Below are positions 1 through 12,517 of a stretch of 60,000 nt of DNA, piece by piece. The translations under genes were made by a program, and so were the position numbers. The notes below the pieces were generated by a model. That model saw only the letters and a list, made by a program, of their open reading frames with translations, made no database searches and was not told the DNA's origin. Position 1 is the stretch's first letter; each line of letters begins with the position of its first letter. The DNA comes from Nematostella vectensis (lineage: Eukaryota; Cnidaria; Anthozoa; Actiniaria; Edwardsiidae), in the NCBI RefSeq assembly GCF_932526225.1, contig NC_064036.1, positions 10,053,519 through 10,113,518 on the forward strand, read 5' to 3'.

Positions 1-236
1 AGCAAATTCATTCTCATTTATAAAAGGAATGTGCTAGCTGCATACTTATATCAGAATATCAATTAAATACTACCCAAAACTTCATGCATAAATAAACCAT
101 GAACATGCTTATATACATGATGCAGAAAAGAGCCAATTATGTTGTCCATGTGTTTTTCAAACAGTATTGTGTCCTGTAATAATTGGAAAGCCTATTACAA
201 CAATTTCCAATAACATGCATGTTGTTTCAAACTTAC

Positions 237-545
237 TTTGCTCAGGGGTTTGACATGATGAGCTTGAATGAACCCAATCCGACATTGCTAGGTAGTTGGC
301 ATCAAGTGGCTTCACCATGACATGGTACTTTCTTCCAGGACTGAGATCCTTAATCTTCACATGCGTCTCCACCACAATTTTAGTCTTCCGTTTCTCTTTG
401 TTGAGATTTCCAGCTACTCCATAACTGATTGTGTAGAAGGCTGGGTCTTTAGAAAATGACTTTTGCCACATAACCTCAATGGTGAATGGATCCCTTGGGT
501 GGCAAACAACATTTGTGATGCCAACACTGGACACCTGTGACTCTC
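237..545 (-). CDS. Exon 11: FN3 domain 4
   Basis: A 309-bp phase 1-1 exon: GITNVVCHPRDPFTIEVMW, YTISYGVAGN, and a tyrosine corner in LSPGRKYHVMVKPLD. It ends ..CQTPEQ with donor GTAAGT at 236/235. The remaining FN3 domains and the membrane anchor lie beyond the left edge; 1-236 shows nothing but intron. Confidence 0.82.
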
Positions 546-3500
546 CTATAATAGAAGTAAAAAGGTTATATGTATTTATATCAACAACATAAAAAAAATG
601 CAATATTTGTAAGTAGTTGTCAAGTTATGCGAAATGTATTGTTATTCATTTCTGGTAAAAGCAGTTTTTTCGTGTTCACAAAAGTAGTGTTTGAAAAAGG
701 TTGAAGCTTGTACAAAGCATCAAAAGGATTTTACCTAGACGTGTTTGGCCAACTTCCACTGCAGGCTGTCCTGTCTTACTTCCATCCCAAGCCATGAACC
801 TCACAATATACTTGGTATTTGGGACTAGAAAAGAAATAAAGGCAATAGGTAAAGCCAACATTTTCAAATCTTTAGCACAATAAAACAAAGAATAAAACTA
901 TTTATATTAAACTTACGTAGATTAGTGATGATGTAGGAGGAAGTCCCTTTGTCTATCACTTGTGGGTTTTGTATGACACCATGTGAGTGCTCTTGGGCAT
1001 AATATAGTCTGTACTCTTGAACTTTTGAGGCCCCGTACAATGGGGGTGTCCATGTCACCTTCAAGGCTGTACTATTCAAGCCTTTGATAGTAATCTTTGG
1101 AGAACTTATCACTAGAAAAAAAATGTAACATCTGTAAACAGTTGTCCAGAATGTATGTACAGCAATCTCTATTGATAAAGGACACCCTTAAAAACCTACA
1201 TCGGTAGAATTATCTCCTTGCCAGAATGTGAAAACCAAGGGTTTAAAAGGTGGATGAGTAAAGCTGTCAACTTACGAGAGATCATATTAACTTTACAAAT
1301 ATCTACCACTGAATGAAACTTACTGTCTTTTTGTTGTGTTGTGACTCGAAGTCTCTCCTCCTTGCTGAAGGGCCCCCATCCCATTTTAGTGGCAGCTGCC
1401 ACTTGAACCATGTACACCTCCCCACTGGCTAACCCACTAATTGTCTTCTTCTGCATACTGCTTGGTAGCAATATTGTTTCTGAGATGCTTTTGTTGTGGT
1501 ACTTGATGATGTAGCTTGTCAGAATGCCATTACGGTACCGCTTAGGAGGGGGGTCCCAACTGACATCAATGCTCTGTACATCAAAATCATAAAATTACTC
1601 TTGTTGTAATTTGGAAAAGATTTTGTTAACACATGGGCTATGTAGGGGAGGGGGAGGGCTATATGGGGGAGGGGTGAACTGTGAATGATGTTTGAATTAT
1701 AATTGTGCACAGAAGTATACTCATAAAATCAATTTGCCACCCCCTCCCTTCTGACCCTCAAACATTACTTACATCAGGAGTTAGGCTGTTCAGGACAATG
1801 TTTCCAGGTGATGTGCTTGGTTCTATGGATAAAAAACATTGATAAGATTACACAGTTTTGAATGAGATATGTAAAACTTCTAGTGGATACCATGGATTGA
1901 TATAAATTACAAATTGAAGACTTTGTAGAGCTTTTCTTCTCGATTTGATACATATTTTGTGCTTACAGACATAGGTCATTGACCCTCAATTACAAGTACA
2001 CATTGCAAAAGGATATTCTCGAAAAATTCTCAGCCTTTTACTCAAATTTTTAATAAAAAATACATCCTCTACTAGATTTTGGCTGACCTTTTGGATGGGA
2101 CTCGCCACCTGCATGAAGCCAAAATATAGTTCAGAGATTCTTCTATGCTATTTCTTTTTGTTATTTATGAATCACTGTATAGACCTCTTAAGGCTGATTT
2201 TCATGTTCTGATTTGTTGTGCACATTCATTTGGGGTTAGCCAAAATGCAACAGTTTTTGGGTTTTGGCCTGACTATTCCCAGCTTGTACATCCTCTGGCT
2301 GACAAATCAGAGTATCAAAATCTGTCTTTATGATACATCCCCTCCAAAAATACAACCCCCCTCCTAAATATATTTTGTTCTACTTACTGCCAGGTAAAGT
2401 CTGGACTGTGATAACTTCACTGTTTAGTCCCTGTCCTTTTGTAAAGAAGGGCGTCACATAGAAGGTGTACTTTGTGAAGCCACTCAAGCTTCGAATCACC
2501 TCACTTGTGAAATCCTTGGCAAGTACAACCTGTAATTCTTTTGAGCTTTTGTCCGCAGGCTGGTAATTTATAGAGTATGCCAGGACCTGCTCTGGTCCTC
2601 TGGGGGGTAGCCAAGAAATATTGACCTCTTCAGAGGATATGCCAACGCCAGTGACATTCAATGGAGGGTATGTATTCACTGTTGAATACAAGAAAGCTAC
2701 GTTTGAATACTTTAGTAGAGTGTACAGTACCTTAGTACTTTCTTTACTTTTAGATTATCTAGTGATTGCTCAACATGGTACCAAGAGTGGTAGTAACGTC
2801 CATTTAACCTCTCAGAATTGATAGATTTGGTCAATTCTTTATATTTATCTTCCAAATGGTATGTGGTTCATATGGATACCATATAACCTGCCTTCGCACA
2901 AATATCTCAAATCTGCATGTCGTGGCATTTTGATCAACCTTTTGAAAAAAGACCATGAACTGAAAGGCCTGGGTCTAGTTATTTGTGACATAGGTTGAGA
3001 TATCAATCTTATTACGTGAGAAATATCTGCGCGCCCTAAACTAGTTCCTGTCTTCATGTCTTCTTAGCTATTGCTGAAGATTGTTGTGTGGTTGCGAGTT
3101 TTTCCGTCATCTTTATATCTCAACCTGGTAGTCAACTGATTAGTCAATTTCAGGAAACAAACCTTCAAAATTTAGGAAACATTTTATACTTTGTGAGTTG
3201 TTTTTGCATTTTGCGTGCGCTCTGCATGCATTCCAGCGAGCATTGTTTTTGAAATCTACAACTTCTTTTTTCGTCTATTATACTTGGCATTAATGGTTTT
3301 CATGTTATTGTGGGTAGCATTGCAATACAAAACTCTTCATCTCAGAATTTAAACGGATTTTAGGAAAATGCTTTTTTTTTAGATTTTCCTGCCAAAACTT
3401 GAAATTATACACCCGATTCAATCTCCTTTCACACGGCCTAGAACATTTTCAAAGCTCTTTAGAAAATTCAAATTTTAATCGAATTCAATTTCCTTTTCAG

Positions 3501-6500
3501 AATTTGAAAGCTTATCTATGCTTTATTTTGAATAGATTGCTAAAAGTGAAAGGTTTTAAGAACTTTGAACTCATGAGTAAGAAACTTAATAACAACAACA
3601 CGAATTTGAAACACTTACCTGAACGTCTCACAAGGACCCTTGTGCTGGTCTGAACACTTCCAATGTCATTCTCAGCAAAACACTGGTACACCCCACTATC
3701 CTTTGTTGACAGACTTTGAATGACCAAATCATTATTGATACCACTCTGTCTTTGATTTCCTACAAGCTCTTTGCCATTCTTGAGCCAAGTAATTCTTGGG
3801 GGTGGAACCCCAGTAGCTGAGCACTGCAATGTCAGTGTGGCTCCAATATCTAACAGGCCCTTCGGTAGCTTTGGGGTATTTATGAAGTGTGGTGGCTCTG
3901 AAGATATAAAAAATACTTTACTAGTGTATACTAATCGATGGGACTGTCATATTCCCTGCAACACAGGAATGGGGAAGTACCTAATAGGTAGAAACAGTGG
4001 GAAGAAATTTAAAGTCTGACAGACTGAGGGCTGACATTGAGTCTCAGAACTATAAGCTGTAAATCTGATGTATATGCAAGACTAAATGCATCTCTCAATT
4101 CTAAATAAACTCTCATCAAAAGTTTCTTGGCACATGATTATATTTACTAGATATCCCAATAACACAGCATCCTGTCTTTAGCTGACATTGTATGATATTG
4201 TATGAGTGTTCACTTAGCACATACTTGGCATAGGTTTATATCACTGGAATATACTGATGGTAAAAAAAAAACTCTCCTAAAATTACACACTACAAAGAAA
4301 TCCAAGTCAACCAACCTACCTTGAACAGAAAGAAATGTAGAATGTGTCATAGACCTCCCTGATGCTGACACTATGCACATATACTCTCCACCGTCTTTAG
4401 GTGAAGCTGAACGTATACGGAGATTGCAGCCTCCAGGCTTGGCAAGACTGTAGTCATATGCCCTATCTGCACCCCCAACTTTTTTCCATTGTACTGTGGG
4501 TACTGGGACACCGGTTGCAATACATTCCAAGACAGCTTCCTCGCCTGAGATGACTGATGTGTTTGAGGGGATTGTGGTAAAGTTAGGCTGTTTGCTTGAT
4601 TTAGCTAAAAAAGTGAATCACTTGTTTACTACAAACACTGGATTATGATAACTGCCATTCTCTCTTTCACTCTCATATAAGACACCAACTATTGCAGCTA
4701 CTAAAGCAACTACAAGTGCTATCCCTCAACCCCATCAAGATGTTTCCATAGGACTGTGGCATCTCTTCAATTCATTCATGACCTAGGTGCTGTGCTTATC
4801 TTCACTTTTTATGAAACTACAGTAAGTGCCCAAATATATCACTTTCACCTTCGGCAAGAAAGCAGTAGGTGCAATTCTCCCCTGCCACAAAACTGAACAA
4901 CCAAGCCAGCTAGTCTGGCATTCTTTACCTATGAATCAAAAAGCTCACCTTGTTGTACTGTCAGTGTGGCAGTGTTGCTTCTTCTTATCCTTGCAATGTT
5001 ACTTGCAACACACTGATAAGTCCCTTGGTCAACCTGCTGGACATTGTGGATTTGCAAAGCACCATTAGGGAGTACAACATGTCTTTTGCTTGGTACTATA
5101 ACTTGACCATTGTGCTCCCATGAGATCGAAGGAGCTGGATATGCTTTCTTGACTTTACAGGAAAACCGGGCAGTGGTCCCTTCCCATGCATTGATGCTTT
5201 GAGGTTGTTCTTCAAATTTTCTTGAAAGAACTATAACAAGCAAAGAATAGGGGTGAGAAAGAAAATATCTATGGTGTATGGAGTTTTTAAACTTTGTATC
5301 TACAACACATAGGTAAGCTCCAAATTATTTATTTTGCACTTTGCTGCATATGTGATTTTTTAAATAAAAAATAATGCAAGAGTGATAACCTGCATGTTCC
5401 TATTATGACAGGATAACATATTAGCGAGGGTATGATAGACAAATTTCCCATAGTTTTCTGTGGTATGTACTCTTATACACCCCAATATTCATCACCTCAT
5501 GATCAAAATGTTGTGGATAGAGGCGCTTAGCATTTTCTACAAACAATGAAAACAATGTTTTACAAAATCAAAACAGCATGTGCTTGTTTGGAATATTGTG
5601 TTTTCTAGTGTGTGCACAGGTGCATGCAACCAGTGTTTGCAGCGCGCAGATAAACGAAAATTGAAAACTTTAACTTCAAAACCCTGCAGTCTTTGTTACT
5701 TTTAGTGTTGTAAGGATGGAAAATACATTTATTAGAACAGATTGAGAACAAAATTTCTCAAATTTAAATCAAGGTTTTCCATCTCTTTTGCTTCAAGTGA
5801 ACCTGCAAGGATTGTGTGAATGATGAATCCGGTATGTCCTCTGATTTACCATAGCTAACAACCAATCAGAAAGTGAGATTACGCGCATATGTGTTGTAGA
5901 ATCATTTATAACTAGCTTATTCAATTTACTTAGGCAGACTGCTGCATCCCCTCAATTAATCACTCACTGACTCATGAGCAGCCTAGCAGCCAGGAAAAAT
6001 GCAGTGAAATAACAACTATTTCATAACATACAAATATTAACTATATTAGTTTCCAAAATTTCTTAGTTGCTATGCAATGTTTTTTTTTATATCTCCAAGC
6101 AATAAGAATGCAAAAAATAAACCCCACAAAAATATTATCCAAAAAGTAACCAGAAAACGATGCATTTTCTTACAAATTAACAGGTTTTATTCATTTATTT
6201 ATTTAGAGGTAAATGTAGTTATAAGTATAAATGCAGAAACCATGAAATCCCTATAGAGTATGGGCCAACTATTTTTTTAACAATGACACCCTAATTACCC
6301 CAATAACTTTGTGGGAGGCAAAGTAGGGACTTACGAAAATTTATTGCAGTTCACTGTAGGAAGATTTTGTTTTAGGCTGCATTAATGGAATATGCCTTTT
6401 CCTTAATCTCTAGATACAGCTGTGTGTGTGTGTGTTTTCTATATCTCATTCCTCATAAACCAAGATAAGGGATAGAATTCGCAACATTAATACTAATAAT

Positions 6501-9500
6501 AGAAGAAACACTATGAAATTTTACAAACTTTTCATGTAATATATGGATTTTTAAACTACCCCTGCGTAAAATTCAAGTAGTTTGTTTATCTTGTATTCAT
6601 AAAATTGCAATATTTGTTTTTAGTAATAATAAGGAATATTTTTTCACCTTGATTGGCATACCTTGATAGTTTTAGCTCATTTTGTTTTTAGTCCAAAACT
6701 TCGTTTTGGGAAAAAGTAATGACAGAATCTCTTAAAAGATAACAAATTTATATGGAAGATAAAATCGACTGCATTAGATATTCAATACCATAAACTGGAT
6801 GTTTGTTATTGTAACATTAGGACGTGATAAACGACTAAGCAAAATTTCCTGATATTCAAACGCAAAATATGATAACAAGTCAACTTTTTTCGACTTTCTG
6901 TTTGACCTTTACAGTTCGATATCTCAAACCGAAATAAGAACTTTTTGGACTCTCGAAAAAATTTCCTTAAAAATTTTCCATGACCATGTAGTCAATCAGG
7001 TTAAACAAAAACTTGATTCTATCTTTGCAGTTCCATTATATATTATTTAACTTTACTCGTTAGAAATAAATTAATTAAGGTTTTAAAAACATTTCGGCAT
7101 GAAATCCTCATTAGCATCTAAACTTCGTGAAAAATGTTGACAGGGTCTAACTCTAAGCCTTCTAATAGGGTTTTCACTAAATGTTGCTTAAAGCTTAAAA
7201 ATATCCCTCTGTATACGTTGTCTTTACACGAATAATACAGTGCATTTGACATCTGAATACTAAAACCCAAAGTGACAGAAAGTTTAAAACTATTATGGTT
7301 CCCGCTTAGAAATTCTATGAAATCAGGATTGGATGGGATTGTTTTACGTCAGCGAGAGTGTTAAAGGTAGTATTAGAGGTTGTGGACTTTTTTAAGACTT
7401 CCATTCGCTAGTATAGATCAAAATAGCAGGAAATAAAAATCTACAAACATCAACAAAAACAACCAATACAGACTTCAGGAACAGTCCGTCCACTCAAGAC
7501 GAAAAACTCACAACATACCATACCGATACCCAAGGGAATACCCAAGCCAATAAAGCACAAAAAATGTATCTGGCATCAGATCTTTTGACAGGAAACGTTA
7601 AAATTACAACAGTGCTGAATAACAATGACACTCTCGTAAACGAAGATAAATTATTCACTTGCACAATACCGCTATTAAGGATGTCCTGATATGTGTTAAA
7701 ACAGGGTTTCAAATGCGATAGAAAGAGCCCGGATTGGATAACACATAACAACGTTAATAAAGATAGGGGCGTGGGACGACATGACGATCTTAGCAAATGT
7801 TCCTTCGCTGTTTGTTTCCCGAGAGCCACCGCCATCTTTGATTTTTGTGTTGTGTTTAACGAGATAGAGAAACATATCGGGTGTTCGCGGGAAAGCGCGT
7901 TAGCAGCATGCTCAATTGGTTTCAACTTGTTGTGGTCAAATAAACAATGTTCACGTACGTGCAACTTAGGGGTAAATTTCGTAGGGGGCCACCCGTGCGA
8001 CATTGTAAACGAAAGTGAAAAAAATAGGACCGGCGTTCGCGCCGAAACTCGAACGCCGCTCACAGCGGGTCGCATGTTACCTCGATAACTGAGACAAAAT
8101 ATTCCTAGTTATTGCTTTAAAAAAAGTAATTGCCAAGACCCGTCAATGGGCTCGTCATCGTCGAGACACAGAGCGTAAATAGACGTTACTCCGAGCGCGA
8201 AATCGCGATTACTACTGGCCCACCACGTAGACAAAAAAAACCTACACGGCCCGTCTCGTTCAACCCCATCAAGTGGTGTAAAAGAGTAATATCCGTACAG
8301 ACTGAACTTTACCCTCCCGTAAACCGCTAAACAGAACAAGCTTTCATTACAAGATCATTACGCTCGCGAGGAATAAGTTAAGCGTTCGTCGTTGCCATAT
8401 TTACCTCGGCATGTACATCTCGTGTTCGCCATTATTATTGTTTTGAGCTTTACGTGGTTTTAATTTTGTACTTTACAACTTTGCGGGTAATGTTTTTCGA
8501 TTAGAATATGCGTCAATGACATGTACGTGCTCTGAATTGTTTGAAACACTGTTTTATGTCAAAAGAACGCAGGACAAGCGGTTAAATAGGACGTCGCGAG
8601 CTACTTGTGTGCGGTGAGCGTTCATCATCATCTATTCACAAGTCCACATTGGGTCACTGATAACCCGAATAGCGCGCAGCCGATCGCAGCTACGGCCTCG
8701 TGGTCGCGCAGTGCTCCTCGCAAATTACCAGGGTGGACATATTTGTCGAAATTTGCTGTAATTTGTTTAAAGTACGGCACTCAAAATCAACGCAAGAATA
8801 AACCACACAACAAGAATCGCGTATCGCGTGATCAAGCGAATTTTCGACGCAATTTGCATAACTACTGATAATCCTGTACGCTGATTTATTATTTTTCTTG
8901 TGTCGCAGGGATTTTGGAAGTTCAGGTTTCAACACACGGCTAAATAAACTTGATTCACATGGCATAGCCTTCGAATGGATTTTGCTAGGTGTTGCGATCG
9001 TTGCGCTATGTTATCGCGCAGCTCTTAGGCAAGGGCGGCCAAGCATATTGTAATCTGAGTGAAGATGAAAGCTGTGTTTATAAACCTCGCGATTCACGCT
9101 AACATCAAGACCCTGACCCAGAATACATCTACTCACCGGCTATGTGCAGCGTGACTTTTCTGCTCGCTACCGTCCCTGCTCGGTTCGAAGCCAGGCATTG
9201 ATAAACCCCCTCGTCATTCCCAAAGCCCTTTCTCCGGCCTTGTACGGACTGGATTCGCAGAGCCCCCGATGTAAGAACTACGTGCCGGTCATCAGGCTTG
9301 ATTCTTGCCCCGTCCTTTAACCAAATCGTCCTGGCCACAGGCGTTGCGATTGTGCTGCAGTTTATCTGGACAGTGCTTTTCCTTAGTGCTATCACCGCTG
9401 AGGGTTCTTCTACAAATCGAGGAGGTTGCAAAAGATTCGACGACCCTGCAAAAACAGTAACAACGTTTTTTTTTTTTTGTTGTCATATTGTCAGGGCAAG

Positions 9501-10401
9501 CGCGGAAGCCCGCTCCCTTTCCCTCTTGGGGCTTTCACCTATCTACATACCCCTATAATTGAGCATAGTAAAACCGCCAAAATCTGGAATATCCTGTAAT
9601 GCAGTGGGCATTAGTTTAGGTTGTTAGATTGGCGCAGATGAGAGGTGTCATCTCTTTTGGGCCGAACACCGTCCCGGTAGCGGCCGTAGGTTGGCGCTGT
9701 GGCACAAGGTCTTGTACACGGAACTGTGTTTGACCTTCTAAGTTCGATTAACACGATACCTACTACCAAAGGGCCAAAACAGTGCTATGTATTTCTTAAT
9801 CATAAATGCAAACGGTGGAACTTGACGACAAAAACAGTAGGTTTGTTGTATATCTTGGCCATATGCAGGCAGAACCGACTCCATCTTCTCCCCCGTATTG
9901 AGTCACTTCTTTCCCAGAAAACCATAAACACTGGAACAGTAGTCAAAACACGGCCTATCGCAAACCCCGTGTAGAGGAATTAGGATCGTGTCTATCTTAC
10001 GGCCGTGCAGGTAGTATACAGTGAGCACGGACGGATCGTTGAATTAGTGCGGAGCACGGCTTCAAATAAGTCCGCGCAGCTGGTCAACGAGGCTTTCACC
10101 TCCGAGATCAAAATAAATGTCAATACTCGATTTGCCTTGGAGTTTCGCATAATCAAGGCGCACTAGTGTCCTCTCTGGGTCCCGTGGTCGTGGAATCACC
10201 CCTTTAAACCACGCTCCAAGTCGAGATGGCCGTAACCTTCTCCTTAGAAGCGTTGTTATTTCACCACTCGTGGAGAAGAATTGAACTCGTGAAAAATTAC
10301 ACTCGCTATTTAAACGTGAAGATTTCATCGAAATCGCACGAGGATTACTTACCTAGCACGGCGAAGTTTCCCGCTATCACCAATAAGATGAGACCATTCA
10401 T
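237..10401 (-). CDS. DCC/neogenin-like receptor gene, 5' part (partial; 11 exons)
   Basis: Gene-level entry. Exons read on the minus strand: 10401-10353, 9445-9137, 5230-4949, 4604-4320, 3897-3619, 2678-2388, 1822-1773, 1573-1324, 1111-917, 824-735, 545-237; the gene continues past the left edge. All junctions are GT-AG and the joined frame is open for about 796 residues. Domain order is signal peptide, four Ig domains, four FN3 domains. Four Ig followed by a run of FN3 is the layout of DCC/neogenin/Frazzled netrin receptors and of protogenin (known families): type I cell-surface receptors in axon guidance, adhesion and cell migration. Ig-domain exons begin and end in phase 1, as is typical of shufflable extracellular modules. 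The FN3 count, transmembrane segment and cytoplasmic P-motifs lie outside the window, so DCC/neogenin versus protogenin cannot be decided. Confidence 0.8.
735..824 (-). CDS. Exon 10: rest of FN3 domain 3
   Basis: A 90-bp phase 1-1 exon: LPNTKYIVRFMAWDGSKTG provides the tyrosine corner and F strand of FN3-3. It joins exon 9 as ...ITNL/LPNTKY in frame. Confidence 0.83.
917..1111 (-). CDS. Exon 9: first part of FN3 domain 3
   Basis: A 195-bp phase 1-1 exon: SSPKITIKGLNSTALKVTW, then PPLYGASKVQEYRLYYAQE, ending SYIITNL at the E strand. The domain is completed by the next 90-bp exon. Confidence 0.85.
1324..1573 (-). CDS. Exon 8: rest of FN3 domain 2
   Basis: A 250-bp exon (phase 0 to 1) starting SIDVSWDPPPKRYRNG. 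The B-strand Trp, Tyr of SYIIKYHN, and the L-x-SGEVYMVQVAAATKMGWGPFS tyrosine corner and F-G loop are a textbook FN3. Confidence 0.87.
1773..1822 (-). CDS. Exon 7: first part of FN3 domain 2
   Basis: A 50-bp exon (phase 1 to 0) coding KPSTSPGNIVLNSLTPD, the A/B-strand start of the second FN3 domain. GT-AG bounded; adding the next exon gives exactly 300 bp, one FN3 module. Confidence 0.7.
2388..2678 (-). CDS. Exon 6: FN3 domain 1
   Basis: A 291-bp phase 1-1 exon encoding a full FN3 fold: PPLNVTGVGISSEEVNISW with the B-strand Trp, the C-strand Tyr in YSINYQPAD, and the L..FTKYTFYVTPF tyrosine corner, ending VQTLPG. Confidence 0.85.
3105..3575 (+). repeat. Dispersed repeat, copy 1 (intronic)
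   Basis: This copy is homologous to 43080-43506 across about 450 bp. Shared blocks include TATCTCAACCTGGTAGTCAA, GTGGGTAGCATTGCAATA, CCAAAACTT.GAATTAT and a closing TTTTAAGAACTTT. Indels between copies show age. No inverted termini or coding capacity are seen, so it is an unclassified interspersed repeat, sitting in the intron just downstream of the Ig4 exon. Confidence 0.7.
3619..3897 (-). CDS. Exon 5: Ig domain 4
   Basis: A 279-bp phase 1-1 exon: EPPHFI lead-in, Cys in TLQCSATG, Trp in ITWLKNGK, and Asp.Gly.Tyr.Cys in DSGVYQCFAEN. It is the last Ig domain before the FN3 array, which makes the 4-Ig count diagnostic for the DCC/neogenin/protogenin group. Confidence 0.88.
4320..4604 (-). CDS. 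Exon 4: Ig domain 3
   Basis: A 285-bp phase 1-1 exon. The Ig hallmark residues are Cys in AVLECIAT, Trp in VQWKKVGG, and Asp.Gly.Tyr.Cys in DGGEYMCIVSASG. The strand F-G region is followed by a short linker and donor GTAGGT. Confidence 0.87.
4949..5230 (-). CDS. Exon 3: Ig domain 2
   Basis: A 282-bp phase 1-1 exon encoding one complete I-set Ig domain. Cys in ARFSCKV, Trp in SISWEHNG, GALQI, and the Tyr/Cys of DQGTYQCVASN are all present. It starts EEQPQSINAWEG, as expected right after Ig1. The intron upstream (5231-9136) is the longest seen in the gene. Confidence 0.88.
5231..9136 (-). other. Long intron of Ig/FN3 receptor gene
   Basis: Intron between the Ig1 and Ig2 exons. It holds AT-rich DNA to about 7.3 kb, then a CpG-richer stretch (about 7.7-9.0 kb) with overlapping open frames on both strands that match nothing I recognise. 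A (TG)n run lies at about 6421. The CpG-rich part could be an internal promoter or enhancer; no direct evidence. Confidence 0.6.
9137..9445 (-). CDS. Exon 2: Ig domain 1
   Basis: A 309-bp phase 1-1 exon. It shows the I-set pattern: Cys in VQINCS, Trp in TIWLKDG, and Asp..Tyr.Cys in DEGVYQCLAS, then strand G (KVTLHIAG). Between the E and F strands it has extra residues (QGRRKGFGNDEG) absent from the other three Ig domains, a lengthened loop. Acceptor is at 9446/9447 and donor at 9136/9135. Confidence 0.85.
10353..10401 (-). CDS. Exon 1: signal peptide of Ig/FN3 receptor
   Basis: The ATG at 10401 opens a 16-codon hydrophobic leader (MNGLILLVIAGNFAVLG), followed by donor GTAAGT. It splices in phase 1 to the Ig1 exon, giving ...AVLGSSNLLQPPRF, where cleavage near the Gly/Ser is plausible. 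This start was chosen because it is the only nearby ATG giving a secretion signal in frame with Ig1. Confidence 0.75.
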
Positions 10402-12514
10402 CTGGGCTAGATACTATAGCTAAAAGTACGACTACATTGGAGCTACTCTTCGAGGTTGAAATCTACCTACATACCCCGTTCTTGTTGATTTCGCCTTCTG
10501 ATGGACGGCTGTGACATGGAGATGCCGCTTCCCGATCAACCAATAAACGCGAAGAATAATAGCGTATTTATGAACCGGCCAATCAACGTTCGAGAATCTT
10601 AATCAAATGACATGTAATATACGCAGCGGCTGTCAGTCATTTTGACGAGTGTACATGTCAATTGAGGGAGTTGAGTGGTCGAGCAGCGTGTTTGTTGGTG
10701 TAATAAAACGAAGACCTGCGCTCCCATTAGTTCTTTGCGAATCATCTAAATAAAACAAAACACAAACATCTCAGAACCGTTCAGCCCGATGGAAGGACAA
10801 ACGGCCTAGTATTTTTTCCCTAAACGTCTGATAATGTAATGTTGTAATGAACAGGCCTTATGGTTAATCTCGTAAACTGTGACACATGGATTTCGGACGA
10901 TTTGTGTAGCATCTCATAAATCTGCTTCTTTTGCGGATTCTAAATACTAGCGATAAATCTGCGGGAGGAATAAAATAATACGTAAGCAATTTGTTGTTTT
11001 CAGAGCAAGCATGAGGGATTCAAAACAAAAATTTTGAAGAAGTTCTGCTAAAAGTTCGATATAAAACCCAACATGAATAATTTTGGGTGGTTTTACTCGT
11101 CGCTCAAGCGAAGAGTCCGTGAGAAATCTACGTCGCGCGAAACTGATCGAGTGACCAGGAAAAGAGCGTGAAACGGCGGAGTATCAAAAATTCGTTCAAA
11201 GAGCGTGCGGGATCGAGTGATATCCACTACCGTTTACATTGTATTTTGGTTACAAGATATGATTTGGCAGTAGTCACGACATTTATATTGTGATAGTAAA
11301 TACCTCGCGCAGCATCGGAGCCTATCCATGAAGCGGATGAATGAATTGGAGGAACTTGCGAAACTGGGTATGCTTAAGATGTCAGAGGTCAGAAAATGGG
11401 TACTAGCTGATTTTAAGTATGTAAAATAAACGCGCGTTCGAACCTTGTGATTTTAATGGAAGACAAACAATAATTAATTCATCACGAGAAGATACCATTA
11501 TGAAGAGCAGAATAAGGCATAATTCGCAGAGAGCGGAGCTATGTACACAGCGCGCTATGTTCCTAGGATTACAAAGCTGGCATCTAAGTTTTTAGTCTCT
11601 TACTCAAGTACCCACGTAAATGCTATCGCAAATCACGGAAGGGACTACGGTAGATCGGCAGAAAACTGGTCGGCATTTACTTGAGAGCGTAGTAAATGGC
11701 CATCGTGCTGTTTACGCTTCCTCTCCTTGAAATTATTATGACATATATTGAAAATATCTTGTTCAGGTTAAAAGGGGGAGGGATGCGGTGACGCAAAATC
11801 TTATAAAACATTATAACGCTTCAAAATGCACTTTTCCTTCCTTGGCAATTTATTCTGTTGAGCGCTCATTCATGGTAACAATTAGCTCTTTATTGTGATC
11901 AAAAATTGGACGAATCGCAGTTAGCCTCAAAAGGATTCCCCATCTTTTAGTAGTTCCAAAGATATTTCTGAATTTGCTGGGTTACATTGGAAGTATAAAA
12001 AAGAGGAACAACTTGCGGACGTGACAGTACTTTAGAGAAATGTTTCCATCTGAAAGACTTAGAACAATCATCGGTCATGTTATTTCTTGCCGTTCTTTTG
12101 TGTTTTTATTTTGCACGCGGTTGGATACCTCCTCGGGTTTATAAATAGCCATCGAGTAACTTTCCGCAAACGGGGGACATATTAGTGCATCGAATACCTA
12201 TTTTGAATCGAATTCCTATTTTGAAATTCATAATTCTACTGCAGACTTCAAAAGAAAGAACTGCTTCGCAATCTTTGCTTTGTGTTGTAGGATTAGTTTC
12301 GCGCCAAGGGACTAATTATTCTGTTCCGGAATTTGTTTTTGCCGTTTCCGATTTCGTATCGCTGTTTGTGGTTTCCGTTTCCGACTTCAAGTGCCTAAGG
12401 ACTTTGTTCCTATGTTTTTGTTTTTCGCTAAAGCTATTTTGTTTTTCTGAAATTTTCTCCATTGGACTGCCACGTCAGCAAAAGTGTTTACTCTATTTTG
12501 CCAGCCCCTCTCCC
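10402..12514. other. Upstream region of receptor gene, no further gene seen
   Basis: DNA 5' of the signal-peptide exon. CCAAT-type pentamers lie near 10538 and 10580 and could belong to the minus-strand promoter. A clear TATA box was not identified. The open frame at 12185-12592 is low-complexity and enters the hairpin element, so it is not called as a gene. Confidence 0.4.
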
Positions 12515-12517
12515 CCT

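Noticed and set aside
7494-8088. Overlapping 193- and 131-codon open frames on opposite strands
   Set aside because: Located inside a receptor intron, mutually antisense, start codons doubtful, no domains; likely a CpG-rich chance opening.
8023-8090. tRNA-like GTTCGAGT box in a possible cloverleaf
   Set aside because: No consistent acceptor, D and anticodon stems could be formed; treated as coincidence.
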